A stretch of 64,000 nt of DNA from JASHUC01 sp035606175. Lineage in GTDB: Bacteria; Pseudomonadota; Gammaproteobacteria; Steroidobacterales; Steroidobacteraceae. The stretch spans positions 1 through 64,000 of the forward strand of contig DATNFW010000052.1 in NCBI GenBank assembly GCA_035606175.1, given 5' to 3'. Below the pieces are notes generated by a model. That model searched no databases and was not told the DNA's origin. It worked only from the letters and a program-made list of their open reading frames with translations. The translations under genes and the position numbers were made by a program. Shown here piece by piece: positions 18,145 to 26,562 of the stretch (position 1 is the first letter of the stretch; each line of letters starts with the position of its first letter).

Positions 18145-19220
18145 CGCAGCACGTCGCGGACGCACCTCAACAGCCTGTCGATATCGGCCGCGGTCACATC
18201 GCCCATCGTCGAGATCCGGAACATCGTCTGCGACAGATTCCCCTGCCCCGCATAGATCACGAAGCCCTGCGCTTTCAGCGCATCGTGGAGTGAGGCATAG
18301 GATATGCCCGCAGGCAGCCGATAGGATCTCAGAACGACGGAGGACTCCTCGGGCGCGAGCATCGCCGCGATGCCGAGCCGCGCAAAGCCGGCGCGCACCT
18401 GTTCCGCAAGCGCGGCGTATCGCTCGCGGCGCGCGGTGAGCCCGCCTTGCTCTGCGTGTTCGCGGAGCGCCTCGACGAGCGCATAGTGCGCCTGCACGGC
18501 CGGAGTGAACGGCGTGTCGCGCCGCTCCTGTGCGCTGGCGAGCCGTATCAGATCGAGGTAGTAGCACCGGCTCCCCGCCTCATTCAGTGCACGACGCCTC
18601 ACGATGACGAACGAGACGCCCGGCACTCCGTGCAGGCATTTGTTCGCCGTGCCCGCCGCAGCCACGAGACTCCCGTCCTCGAAGTTGAGCCGCTCCGCAC
18701 CGAAGCTGCTGACCGCATCGACGAGCAGCGCGACGCGGTGCTGCCGGCACAGTGCAGCGAGCGGCGCGAGCTCGTTGAGCCGCCCGGTCGTCGTCTCGTG
18801 GTGGACGACCGCGGCGTGGGTGAAAGGCGCGCCGCTGCGGGCGCTCTCATTGAGACGGCGAGCGACCTCGGCAAAGTCGAGCGCCCGCATCGGATCGCTC
18901 GCGGTGCGCTCGTGAGATATGCCGTAACGCGAGCAGATCTCCGCGATCCGAGCGCCGTACACACCATTCTCGAGCACCAGGACGCGTCCTCCCTGGGGCA
19001 CGAGCGTCGAGACCATGCTCTCCACCGCGCCGGTACCGGAGGCAGTCATCAGCACGGCCGACCATTCGGCAGGGTCGAGCGCGTACACGGCGAGCAGCCG
19101 CTCGCGCGCCTCGTCCTGCAGGTCGAAGAACTCGCTCTCGCGATGACACAGGTCGGGTCTGAGGAGGCTGCGCCGTACCCGCTCGCTCAAAGAGACGGGA
19201 CCCGGGTTGAGCAACCGCAT
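18141..19220 (-). CDS. phnW: 2-aminoethylphosphonate:pyruvate aminotransferase
   Basis: 359 residues, fold-type I PLP enzyme of the AEP transaminase family: LLNPGPVSLSERVRRSLL at the N-terminus, ASGTGAVESMVST for phosphate binding, LVDAVSSFGAE with the PLP aspartate and GTANKCLHGVPG with the Schiff-base lysine. It interconverts phosphonoacetaldehyde plus alanine and AEP plus pyruvate. Beside PEP mutase and phosphonopyruvate decarboxylase it should run towards AEP synthesis. ATG 19220 shares one base with the upstream stop (TGATG). No phosphonatase (phnX) or C-P lyase genes are near, which argues against a catabolic role. Confidence 0.93.
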   Translation of the reverse strand: MRLLNPGPVSLSERVRRSLLRPDLCHRESEFFDLQDEARERLLAVYALDPAEWSAVLMTASGTGAVESMVSTLVPQGGRVLVLENGVYGARIAEICSRYGISHERTASDPMRALDFAEVARRLNESARSGAPFTHAAVVHHETTTGRLNELAPLAALCRQHRVALLVDAVSSFGAERLNFEDGSLVAAAGTANKCLHGVPGVSFVIVRRRALNEAGSRCYYLDLIRLASAQERRDTPFTPAVQAHYALVEALREHAEQGGLTARRERYAALAEQVRAGFARLGIAAMLAPEESSVVLRSYRLPAGISYASLHDALKAQGFVIYAGQGNLSQTMFRISTMGDVTAADIDRLLRCVRDVLR

Positions 19221-20410
19221 CAGCGCGCTCCGAGATGCCGCATCAGCCGCAGCTTCACATCGGCCGGGCCCGCAGATGGACGAGGCAGTCCCGGCGAGGT
19301 CCCGGCGCGCGTGAGCAGGCGAGCGAAGCTCGAACCCTCGGCCGGCGGCGCCTTCAGCCAGTCGGCGATCCGTGCCGCATCGTCGGTCTCCATGGAAGAA
19401 GCGTATCCGCACCCTGCGGCGACCTCGGCGAAGGAAACACACGCCGAGACGGTCGCCTGTCCACCCGTCGAATCGTGGACGCCGTTGTCGAGCAGCAGAT
19501 GGCGCAGATTGGGTGGACCGTAGGCGCCGACGGTCGCGAATGCACCGAGGCGCATGAGCGCCGCCCCGTCACCGTCGATGGCGAGCACCTGCCAGTCCGG
19601 CCGCGCGAGCGCAAGCCCCAGGCCGAGCGGCGCGACGCAGCCCATCGAGCCCACCATGTACAGGTGATTGGGACGGTCGGCGATCGCATACAGCTCACGC
19701 CCGCAGAATCCTGTCGAGGCGAGTACGACCGTCGATGCCGGTGAGGTGTGCGAGACGACGGTCTCGAGCGCGGCGCGTCGCGATGGCCGGTCCTCGGCCG
19801 AGTGCTGGAGCGCATCCACGACGGCCGAAGCGCGCGATCCACGCGGACCCGCGGACGATCCGCGAACACCACCGGGCGCGCCGTTCGAGCCCGCAGCGAG
19901 CGCATGCGGCGCGACGCTGCCCTTCGACATGACGAGCGCATACGGTCGCCCGGTCTCATCCATGTGCGCCGTCGCGCGATCGAGGGCGGCGCCGATCGCC
20001 TCACGCCCCCTCGGAAAGGGCTCCCAGGGGACTTCCATCGTGCTCAGCATCGCCGGTGTGATCGGACCCATGAGCGCATGCTGGGGCTCATCCGCGACTC
20101 CCGGCTCCCCGCGCCAGGTGACGATCAGCAGTTGCGGGAGACGAAACGTCCACGTGAGCGAGGTGAGCGGGCTTACTGCGTTGCCGAGCCCCGAGTTCTG
20201 CATCATCGCGATGCCGCGATCGCGGCCGCCGAGTGCAACCCCTGCGATCAAAGCGACGGCGTCCCCCTCGTTCGCCATCGAGAAATAGCGCAGCGACCGA
20301 TCCTGCAGAACGTAATTGATGAATGGCGTGAGATACGAGCACGGCACGCCGGCATACCACGCGAAGCCGCGCTCGCGCGCCGCCTCGACGAAATCGCGAG
20401 CCTCGATCAT
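19220..20410 (-). CDS. aepY: Phosphonopyruvate decarboxylase
   Basis: 396 residues, thiamine-diphosphate enzyme. VPCSYLTPFINYVL and MANEGDAVALIAG are the N-terminal pyrimidine-binding features; GDGAALMRLGAFATVG followed by DNGVHDSTGGQ is the Mg-TPP GDG...N motif of this family. It decarboxylates phosphonopyruvate to phosphonoacetaldehyde, pulling the unfavourable PEP mutase equilibrium. ATG 20410 overlaps the mutase stop (ATGA). A loop of about 30 residues rich in G, S and A near residue 190 joins the two halves. The symbol aepY is used by homology; it is also called Ppd. Confidence 0.93.
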   Translation of the reverse strand: MIEARDFVEAARERGFAWYAGVPCSYLTPFINYVLQDRSLRYFSMANEGDAVALIAGVALGGRDRGIAMMQNSGLGNAVSPLTSLTWTFRLPQLLIVTWRGEPGVADEPQHALMGPITPAMLSTMEVPWEPFPRGREAIGAALDRATAHMDETGRPYALVMSKGSVAPHALAAGSNGAPGGVRGSSAGPRGSRASAVVDALQHSAEDRPSRRAALETVVSHTSPASTVVLASTGFCGRELYAIADRPNHLYMVGSMGCVAPLGLGLALARPDWQVLAIDGDGAALMRLGAFATVGAYGPPNLRHLLLDNGVHDSTGGQATVSACVSFAEVAAGCGYASSMETDDAARIADWLKAPPAEGSSFARLLTRAGTSPGLPRPSAGPADVKLRLMRHLGAR

Positions 20411-22173
20411 GAGCCCGCCGGCTGCGCTCCGTCCGTCTCGGACGAGACGCCGAAGCGACGCTGTCCGTGCGCGAAATCTGCAGCGCGGCGAAAGTCCTCG
20501 AGGTCGTTCACACCTCGCCAGTGCCCGTGCACGTACTGCACCTCGACGGCGGCGCCCTGCGCAATGAGCGCATTCAACAAGTGGGGGACATCGAGCGAAT
20601 CGAAGTCGGGCCGGGCGCGCAGATCGCGCAGCGTCGCCTTGAGCCGGTCGAGGCCGTCGCGACTCACCTTTAGCAATCCGATCCAGCGACCTTGCGGCGG
20701 ATCGGCGGGCGCTGCGGCGTCTGCATTTCCCTTTGCGCTGCACACTCGCTGCAGCAGGGCCGGGGTCTCGAACAATCCGCGATCGTCGCCGCGCGAGCAG
20801 TACGCGAAATCGCGCACCGTTCGATTGCTTGCATCGGTGGGCGCGGAATCGATCACCACGGCGAAATCCGCGCGACTCTCCACCAAATCTCGCAGCACGT
20901 AGCTGCGGAAGAGCAGATCGCCGTAGGACAGGACGGTGTCCGCATCGAGCGCATCCATCGCGCAGGCGAGCGAGGCGAGCTCGCCGGTCTCGGCATAGCG
21001 CTCGTTGACGACCAGCTCGACGCCTGAGGTGTCGATCGCGTCGGCGCGGTAGCCGCCGACGACGGTGATGTCATCGATGTGCTCCTTTTTGAACGCTTCC
21101 ACGAGCCAGCGCAGGAGCGGCTTGCCGGCGATCGGCAGCATGACCTTCGGACGGTCGGCGGTGACCGCCTCGAGACCCCGGCCGCGAGTTGCGGCGAGCA
21201 CCACCGCTGCGCGAGGGGCGGCGAGGGTGTGCGCGAGATAGACCCGCTCGGCAGCGCTGTATTCGTCGGCGTCCTGGAGGCGGAAAACCTCCTCGACCGG
21301 CACGATGCGGTCCTCGACGTTGACGACGGTCTCGCTCACGAAGACCTCGCGCGCGACACTCTGCATGGCGGCCGCCGACGACCGCAGCATGTGATTGGCC
21401 CAGATGACGACACTGATGCCCGCCTTCCGGAACACCTCCGTCGGCGTGCTGTAATAGCGCGTGGGCACGATCACGAGCGGGGCCCGACCCGCCCATTCGC
21501 GCGCGAATGCGAGGATCTCGTCGGCCTTCGAGCGTTTGCTGTGGATGAGAATCGCATCGGCGCCGGCGCGGTGATAAGCCTCCGCCCGGCGCAGCGCCTC
21601 ATCGATTCCCCAGCCTGCGATCAGAGCCTCGACGCGCGCTACGATCGAGAAGTCGCGATCGAGCTGTGTGTCCTTGCCGGCTGCGATCTTCCCGCAGAAC
21701 TCTCCCACGTCGGCGAGGGGCTGCCTGCCGCCGTTCAAAAAACTATTCGTCTTCGGAAACTGCTTGTCCTCGATACAGACTCCCGCGATGCCGCGCTGCT
21801 CGAGCTTGCGCACGAGACGGCGCAGATTGTTGAAGTTGCCGTAGCCGGTGTCGCCGTCGAGCAGGATCGGCAGATCGGCGGCGTCCGCCATGAACTCGAG
21901 CACCTCGACGACCTGCGTCCAGCTCGCTTCGTTGTTGTCGCGCACGCCGAACTGCGCCGCGATCGACAGGCCGGAGGCCCAGATGCCTTGGAAGCCTGCC
22001 TCGCGCACGATGCGCGCCGAGAGGCCGTTGTGCGCCTCCATCAGGAACGCGAGCCGGCTGCTCACGAGCATCGCGCGCAGGGCGGCGCTGTGCGTCGGCG
22101 CTCTGCGCTGCGTGCCTGCGCTCGCAGGCTCGACCGAGGCCGGCGCTCGAGGGACTTGCGGACTGGCGCTCAT
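20407..22173 (-). CDS. aepX: PEP phosphomutase fused to PntC-like nucleotidyltransferase
   Basis: 588 residues. Residues about 30-300 are a PEP mutase barrel: LAFLMEAHNGLSARIV, LLDGDTGYGNFNNL and the specificity motif EDKQFPKTNS (135-144), which separates mutases from isocitrate-lyase relatives. Residues about 321-575 are a nucleotidyltransferase, with VVLAATRGRGLEAVT and RPKVMLPIAGKPLL replacing the usual GxGTRL signature, a variant I recall as common in mutase-fused domains. The first domain makes phosphonopyruvate from PEP; the second probably activates AEP with CTP as PntC does. ATG 22173 overlaps the upstream stop (ATGA) and gives a 30-residue Ala/Pro leader. The fusion itself implies that the phosphonate made here is destined for nucleotidyl activation. 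Confidence 0.92.
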   Translation of the reverse strand: MSASPQVPRAPASVEPASAGTQRRAPTHSAALRAMLVSSRLAFLMEAHNGLSARIVREAGFQGIWASGLSIAAQFGVRDNNEASWTQVVEVLEFMADAADLPILLDGDTGYGNFNNLRRLVRKLEQRGIAGVCIEDKQFPKTNSFLNGGRQPLADVGEFCGKIAAGKDTQLDRDFSIVARVEALIAGWGIDEALRRAEAYHRAGADAILIHSKRSKADEILAFAREWAGRAPLVIVPTRYYSTPTEVFRKAGISVVIWANHMLRSSAAAMQSVAREVFVSETVVNVEDRIVPVEEVFRLQDADEYSAAERVYLAHTLAAPRAAVVLAATRGRGLEAVTADRPKVMLPIAGKPLLRWLVEAFKKEHIDDITVVGGYRADAIDTSGVELVVNERYAETGELASLACAMDALDADTVLSYGDLLFRSYVLRDLVESRADFAVVIDSAPTDASNRTVRDFAYCSRGDDRGLFETPALLQRVCSAKGNADAAAPADPPQGRWIGLLKVSRDGLDRLKATLRDLRARPDFDSLDVPHLLNALIAQGAAVEVQYVHGHWRGVNDLEDFRRAADFAHGQRRFGVSSETDGAQPAGS

Positions 22174-22925
22174 TTGAAACTCTCGAGCTGCGGCAGCACT
22201 TCGTTCTCCGCGCGCACGACATCGGCGGGGAAGTCGATCTCGATCCACGGCGCGCCCGTGACATCGCAGACCTCGAATACCTGGCTGCGCTCGCGCAGCA
22301 GATCGCGCACAGCCTCCTCGTGGGGCAGATGGGAGCGCGAGCTCCCGATATAGTCCGATACGATCGCCGCGAGGCGCCGGGCCCCCGTTTCATCGAAACG
22401 GAAGAACCCGATGGACTCCCCGATCGTGTCGTACTCCAGTCCCGCCTCGAGCTGCTTGCGCAGCTCGATCGGCACGCCGTTCCGCACGCACACTTTCACC
22501 GGCTCATCGCCGGCCTCGAACTCGCGGTCGATCAATATGCGATTCACGGGTCTGCGACCGTCGGTGAGCGCGGCCATGATGCGTTCGTGATAGAGCACGT
22601 CGGCATCCATGAGCAGCACGTCCCCGCCCCGAGTGAGCGCCTGGGCGGCGGTGTGAACCGTCAGCATGCTGCCGAGCTCGTAGCGCGGGTTGAGCACCGC
22701 TTCCGGACGCGGCTGCCAGCCGATGCGCGCGAGCTCGGCCTCGATGAGGTCGTGACGGAAGCCGAGGGCGAGGACGACGTCCTGCACTCCGGCCGCCCGC
22801 AGCAGCCGCAAATGCCGCTCGAGAAGACTGCAGTCGCCGAATCTCAACAGGCACTTCGGCAGCTCTCGATCGGCTGTCTGCTCGAGCCGCGTGCCACGGC
22901 CTGCGGCGAGAATGATGGCTCGCAT
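22170..22925 (-). CDS. NTP transferase (sugar-1-phosphate or phosphoalcohol nucleotidyltransferase type)
   Basis: 251 residues with an intact GT-A nucleotidyltransferase signature, MRAIILAAGRGTRLEQT then LPKCLLRFGDCSLLERHL, and metal-binding aspartates in LLMDADVLYH and WIEIDFPADV. It is most like small cytidylyl- or uridylyltransferases acting on phosphocholine, inositol phosphate or sugar phosphates. Because a second such domain is fused to the PEP mutase next door, the cluster has two activating enzymes; one may handle AEP and the other a hydroxylated or alcohol partner. ATG 22925 follows GAGAGGGGGG. It ends in an ATGA overlap with the mutase gene. Confidence 0.82.
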   Translation of the reverse strand: MRAIILAAGRGTRLEQTADRELPKCLLRFGDCSLLERHLRLLRAAGVQDVVLALGFRHDLIEAELARIGWQPRPEAVLNPRYELGSMLTVHTAAQALTRGGDVLLMDADVLYHERIMAALTDGRRPVNRILIDREFEAGDEPVKVCVRNGVPIELRKQLEAGLEYDTIGESIGFFRFDETGARRLAAIVSDYIGSSRSHLPHEEAVRDLLRERSQVFEVCDVTGAPWIEIDFPADVVRAENEVLPQLESFK

Positions 22926-22978
22926 GGCCCCCCTCTCTTGACTGCGATCGATCTTACCAGGATCGCACCGGGACCCAT

Positions 22979-24010
22979 TCAGGGCCGAGAGGGAGAGTCC
23001 TCGGCCACCTCGCCGCGCATGCGGCGGCGGCTGCGTTCCGAGCGATGCAGATACGCCAGTCCGGGCAGACCGAGAAGAATTTCCCGTGCGCGTTTCGCGA
23101 ACGACAGCGCGAGCGCCGCGTGCGGCGCGATCCCCGCAACGGGTGCGAGCAGCAGAAAGCCGCCTTCCTGCACTCCGAGCGCACCGGGGACTGCGAAGGC
23201 CGCTCCGCGGATCGCCTGACCGAGGCTCTCGAGCATGAGCGCATCGAGCCAGCCGACCGGGCTGCCGATGAACCGGAGCGCCAGGTACACCTCTCCGGTC
23301 CCGGCCAACCACCCTGCGAGACTCAATGCGAAGCTCGCCGCCGCACGCCCGGTGCGGCGATAAGTGCTCTCCACCGCGCGGTCGATCGCTTCGGCACCGC
23401 TCAACCAGCGCTCGCCGTGGCGTCCCGAAAACCGCGCGAGCGTACGCACGGCACTCCCGAACAGGCCGCGCCGCTGCACCCAGTAGAAGGACACGAGGAT
23501 CGCTGCGAGCACGCCGCTTGCCGCGAGCGCCGCGGGAACGAGCTCGCTTCGGGCGTGTCCCGCTGGATGTGACCCGCCGAGACTCTCACGGGCGATGAGC
23601 AGCGCGACGCCGATCAGGCCGAAGGCGATCTGCGCGAGCGCTTGCAGTGTCGTCGATACCGTAACCGCGGCTGCAGCCTCGGGCATGGGCATGAGGCGTC
23701 GCGAGAGATCGCGCGCCATCACGACGGGTCCAGCGACCTGCCCGAGCGGCATCAAACTGTTTGCGGATTCGCCGGCCCAGCGCGCAAGCAGCGTGTCCCG
23801 CCACGAGCCGCCGGGTGTTCCCTCGACGAACAGGACTCGAATCGCAGCGCCATCGATTACGAGCGGCAGCAGATGGAATAGCGCGACGAGGAGCAGTGTC
23901 CAGCCCGCGGCGGCGAGCGCCGCGAACACCGCGGTGAATCCCTGCCAAACGGTGAGGCCGATGAGGAGCAGCAGTCCCGCCGTGAGCAGCCCGACGGATG
24001 GCCATCTCAT
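22979..24010 (-). CDS. Flippase-like membrane protein (LPG synthase TM / UPF0104, HpnL-like)
   Basis: 343 residues with about eight hydrophobic segments, starting MRWPSVGLLTAGLLLLIGLTVW. AVFAALAAAGWTLLLVALFHLLPL, SANSLMPLGQVAGPVV and QAIRGAAFAVPGALGVQEGG match the membrane domain family shared by lysyl-phosphatidylglycerol synthases, HpnL and related flippase candidates; the aminoacyl-transfer domain is missing. In this setting it may flip a phosphonate-bearing lipid across the inner membrane. ATG 24010 begins 5 bases after the stop of the oxygenase gene. Function is inferred from family and position. Confidence 0.78.
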   Translation of the reverse strand: MRWPSVGLLTAGLLLLIGLTVWQGFTAVFAALAAAGWTLLLVALFHLLPLVIDGAAIRVLFVEGTPGGSWRDTLLARWAGESANSLMPLGQVAGPVVMARDLSRRLMPMPEAAAAVTVSTTLQALAQIAFGLIGVALLIARESLGGSHPAGHARSELVPAALAASGVLAAILVSFYWVQRRGLFGSAVRTLARFSGRHGERWLSGAEAIDRAVESTYRRTGRAAASFALSLAGWLAGTGEVYLALRFIGSPVGWLDALMLESLGQAIRGAAFAVPGALGVQEGGFLLLAPVAGIAPHAALALSFAKRAREILLGLPGLAYLHRSERSRRRMRGEVAEDSPSRP

Positions 24011-24015
24011 GGGTG

Positions 24016-24750
24016 CTACGGATGCGCCCGGCGCGCGCGCTCGTCTTTCCGGCCCGCGGCACGACCGAAGACCTGGCGAAATCCGAAGTAAGCGAGCGCG
24101 TCCTTCATATTGGAGACCAGCCTCCACCCGCGGCGCATGTGAGGATTCGTCAGGTATTCGAACGTGAGCGACACCCGCCTCTCCCCCGCGCCGGCACGCG
24201 TGATCCGATGGCGCAGCGCGTCTCCATCGAAGAAGACGAGCCCTCCTGGGGGCAGCCGAATCGATCCCGATACGACGGTCGCGCCCTTCTCCCGCGTATG
24301 CAGCTGGTATTCGAGGCAGCAGGAAGATTCGTCGATCACGCCGAGGAGCAGAGTGTAGCGCCGCCCCTCGTAGTACGAGGTGTCGTAATGCCAGCCGATG
24401 TGATCTCCGGGACGCGTGTAGAAGTACAACGCGTACGCGTGCGGGTCATCGTCGGGCGACGGCCGCAGGCGCTCGCCTGCAATCTCCTCCAGCCATTGCA
24501 GCAGAGCGCGCGAACGGTACAGCTCGGCGATGAAGGGCGCCCGCTCATCGATCGTATGCCGGCTAACGCTGCCGCCCTGTTTGTGACCCGGCAGATAGTT
24601 ACGGTTGAGTGCCGGCTCGACGGCCGCGACGGCCGCGACGAGCTGCGCCGTGACCTCGGGAGTCAGGAAATCGGGGACGAACAGGAACGAGCCCTGAGCC
24701 GCGAACGCGTCCCGCAGCCCTTGACGCTGGGAATCGCGCAGGGGCGCCAC
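24016..24750 (-). CDS. 2-oxoglutarate and Fe(II)-dependent oxygenase
   Basis: 244 residues. The double-stranded beta-helix iron site is complete: HYDTSYYEGRRYTLLLGV supplies H and D of the HxD pair, RHRITRAGAGERRVSLTFEY supplies the distal histidine and the arginine that binds 2-oxoglutarate. Related enzymes hydroxylate small molecules, peptides or lipids. Between a CDP-alcohol phosphatidyltransferase and phosphonate genes it could hydroxylate AEP or an AEP lipid, as 1-hydroxy-AEP headgroups are known in bacteria. The start is GTG 24750, 32 bases after the upstream stop, without a strong ribosome-binding site. Not PhnY, judging by the lack of a phosphonatase partner. Confidence 0.8.
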   Translation of the reverse strand: MAPLRDSQRQGLRDAFAAQGSFLFVPDFLTPEVTAQLVAAVAAVEPALNRNYLPGHKQGGSVSRHTIDERAPFIAELYRSRALLQWLEEIAGERLRPSPDDDPHAYALYFYTRPGDHIGWHYDTSYYEGRRYTLLLGVIDESSCCLEYQLHTREKGATVVSGSIRLPPGGLVFFDGDALRHRITRAGAGERRVSLTFEYLTNPHMRRGWRLVSNMKDALAYFGFRQVFGRAAGRKDERARRAHP

Positions 24751-24782
24751 GGCCGTGCTGAGTGGGCTCGCGGTCGGCTCCG

Positions 24783-25463
24783 TCAGACGAGCCCCGCTCC
24801 CGAGGGCCGGCCGGTCGGCACCGGCTTAGGCCGGCGCACCATCCGCCGATAATCGACGATGACCCAGAAGGCGAAGAGCGGAGCGCCGATCGACGCGGCG
24901 ACCACGTACGTGTTCACGCCATCGAACAAGGTCACGAGCGGGAGCAGATACAAGATGTCCTCGGTCTCGAATCCACCGAGGAACCCCTGCTGGGTCGCGG
25001 CCTTCCCTGCCATCTCCTCGATGCGCATCCGCAGAACGAAGATTACGGCGACAGCGACCCCCGCCACGGCGCCGAGCACGGGCGAAGGCACACCCAGCGG
25101 GTTATCGCTCTGAGCGATGCCGATCCCCATCGCGACGAACTGCAGGATCGTCACCGCAGCGTCGCTCGCAAGATCGTACCAGTGTCCGAAACGGCTGCTC
25201 TTGCCGCTCATCCGCGCGAGCTCGCCATCCGCATGGTCGAGAAAATTCGACAGCACGAGGAGCAGCGCCGCCATGTTCGACCACAGATAAGTCCCAGGCA
25301 GGAACGCGGCCACACCGGCGAGCCCCACTGCCAGCCGGAGTGTCGTGAGATGGTTCGGCGCGACCCAGCTGTCCCTCCAGGGCGCGACGAGCCGGCGTGC
25401 GAGTCGGGCGTCCCACGGACGCCGTCCCGCGAATGCGGCCGCCGAGAGCTGAGATTCCGACAT
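24783..25463 (-). CDS. CDP-alcohol phosphatidyltransferase
   Basis: 226 residues, six hydrophobic segments. The catalytic signature DG-x2-AR-x8-G-x3-D-x3-D is intact: DGELARMSGKSSRFG followed by HWYDLASD, around residues 80-103. The family moves a phosphoalcohol from a CDP-alcohol to a second alcohol, as in CDP-ethanolamine plus diacylglycerol. A CMP-activated AEP made by the PntC-like domain would be a direct analogue of CDP-ethanolamine, so phosphonolipid synthesis is the favoured role; an inositol-type reaction is the alternative. ATG 25463 is the first methionine after the leader. It is the first gene of the phosphonate run, 58 bases after a GFA-family gene on the same strand. Confidence 0.87.
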   Translation of the reverse strand: MSESQLSAAAFAGRRPWDARLARRLVAPWRDSWVAPNHLTTLRLAVGLAGVAAFLPGTYLWSNMAALLLVLSNFLDHADGELARMSGKSSRFGHWYDLASDAAVTILQFVAMGIGIAQSDNPLGVPSPVLGAVAGVAVAVIFVLRMRIEEMAGKAATQQGFLGGFETEDILYLLPLVTLFDGVNTYVVAASIGAPLFAFWVIVDYRRMVRRPKPVPTGRPSGAGLV

Positions 25464-25491
25464 GTGCCTACCCTGCAGCCCCCCTTTAGGC

Positions 25492-25506
25492 AATGAGAAC
25501 CATTCT
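25492..25506. promoter_or_regulatory. Fur-box-like sequence upstream of phosphonate operon
   Basis: AATGAGAACCATTCT matches the AATGATAATCATTAT core of a Fur box in 12 of 15 positions and keeps the AATG-N5-CATT dyad. It lies 29 bases before the ATG of the CDP-alcohol phosphatidyltransferase, in a position that could cover a promoter. It is one site, found by eye, so chance is possible. Confidence 0.35.
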
Positions 25507-25521
25507 ACACGAGGAAGGCGC

Positions 25522-25947
25522 TCACTCCGGCAGCGTCTCTCCCGAGCCGCCCATCTCCTTCGGAAAATCCTTCAACTTCGGCAGCCCATCCCTGATCCGC
25601 AGCACCGACTCCTGGTAGTTCACGTGCACGCCCGGTTGGAAATCGAGACTGGGCAGCATCGCGGCGAACACGTCGGTGAGCTTGAGCGGCGGATGCTCTG
25701 CGAACAAATGCCCGCCGCAACGCTTGCACCACTTGCGGTAGCTCACCGGGGTCTTGTTGTACGTTCCGACGTTCTCGGCGCCGCGCGTCACGCGCACCGC
25801 CTCCGGCTGCCAGAGGGTAAACGCGTTGACGGGCCCCGCCGACCAGTGGCGGCACGATTCACAATGGCAGTATCCCATCGCGACCGGCTCGCCCGTGACC
25901 GTGAATTCGACCGCGCCACAGAAGCAGCTCGTCTTGTACTCGCTCAT
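25522..25947 (-). CDS. GFA family protein (glutathione-dependent formaldehyde-activating-like)
   Basis: 141 residues with the zinc-binding cysteine sets of the GFA/CENP-V fold: SCFCGAVEF, GYCHCESCRHWSAG and KWCKRCGGHLF. The family contains glutathione-dependent formaldehyde-activating enzyme, but most members are uncharacterised. ATG 25947 gives MSEYKTSCFCG, the normal start; longer forms have no family support. It lies upstream of the phosphonate run on the same strand and could be co-transcribed, though the Fur-like site between them suggests a separate promoter. Confidence 0.88.
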   Translation of the reverse strand: MSEYKTSCFCGAVEFTVTGEPVAMGYCHCESCRHWSAGPVNAFTLWQPEAVRVTRGAENVGTYNKTPVSYRKWCKRCGGHLFAEHPPLKLTDVFAAMLPSLDFQPGVHVNYQESVLRIRDGLPKLKDFPKEMGGSGETLPE

Positions 25948-26140
25948 GGGTCTTCTCCGTCCGAAGCCGCTGCGAACGATCATGCTCGGCCTGCCCCTCG
26001 CCCAAGTCAACTGAACGACTCCGCGGTTTCAGTTTCTCTTAACGCCTCTGCAGGAGTTCGCAACGTGAGCCCTTCGGCGTGCGCCAGCATGTGCATCGCG
26101 GACTACAACCCACGCCGCGCCATTTCGAAGGAGAACGACC

Positions 26141-26551
26141 ATGAGCCGATATCTGATTGCGTTGAGCCTCGCGGCCATCGTCACAGGGGGCCTGCCGGCA
26201 CTGCATTCCGCGCGTGCAGCGGACCTGCCTGGCGATCGTCCGGCGGAAGCCGTCCAGATCTACGCTGCGGAGCTTCTGAACACCAAGGGCATCGCCCGCG
26301 TTCACGAGCGCCTCGAGAATGCGGCCCGGGATGTCTGCCACAGCTTTGACTCGAGAGACGTCGAACGGCAGATGCGCTACCGTCGCTGCGTCGCCGAAGC
26401 CCTGGAGCGGGCCGTGCGGGATGTTCACGACGCACGGCTGAGTGCGTACCATCAGGCGAAGGCGGGCGCGGTGCGGACAGCAGCCGCCGTCACCCGAACC
26501 CCGGCAAGCGTGCACACAGGGAGTGCGCGCGCTGCCGAACGCCGCGGCTGA
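26141..26551 (+). CDS. UrcA family secreted protein
   Basis: 136 residues: signal peptide MSRYLIALSLAAIVTGG to HSARA, then the UrcA core with VQIYAAELLNTKGIARVHERL, AARDVC and RYRRCVAEALERAV, containing the two conserved cysteines. A basic, alanine-rich tail follows. UrcA proteins are small periplasmic proteins of unknown function found in sphingomonads and related groups. ATG 26141 is preceded by AAGGAGAACGACC. A LysR-type regulator begins 11 bases downstream and is probably co-transcribed. Confidence 0.8.
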   Translation: MSRYLIALSLAAIVTGGLPALHSARAADLPGDRPAEAVQIYAAELLNTKGIARVHERLENAARDVCHSFDSRDVERQMRYRRCVAEALERAVRDVHDARLSAYHQAKAGAVRTAAAVTRTPASVHTGSARAAERRG

Positions 26552-26562
26552 AATGGGGAGCG

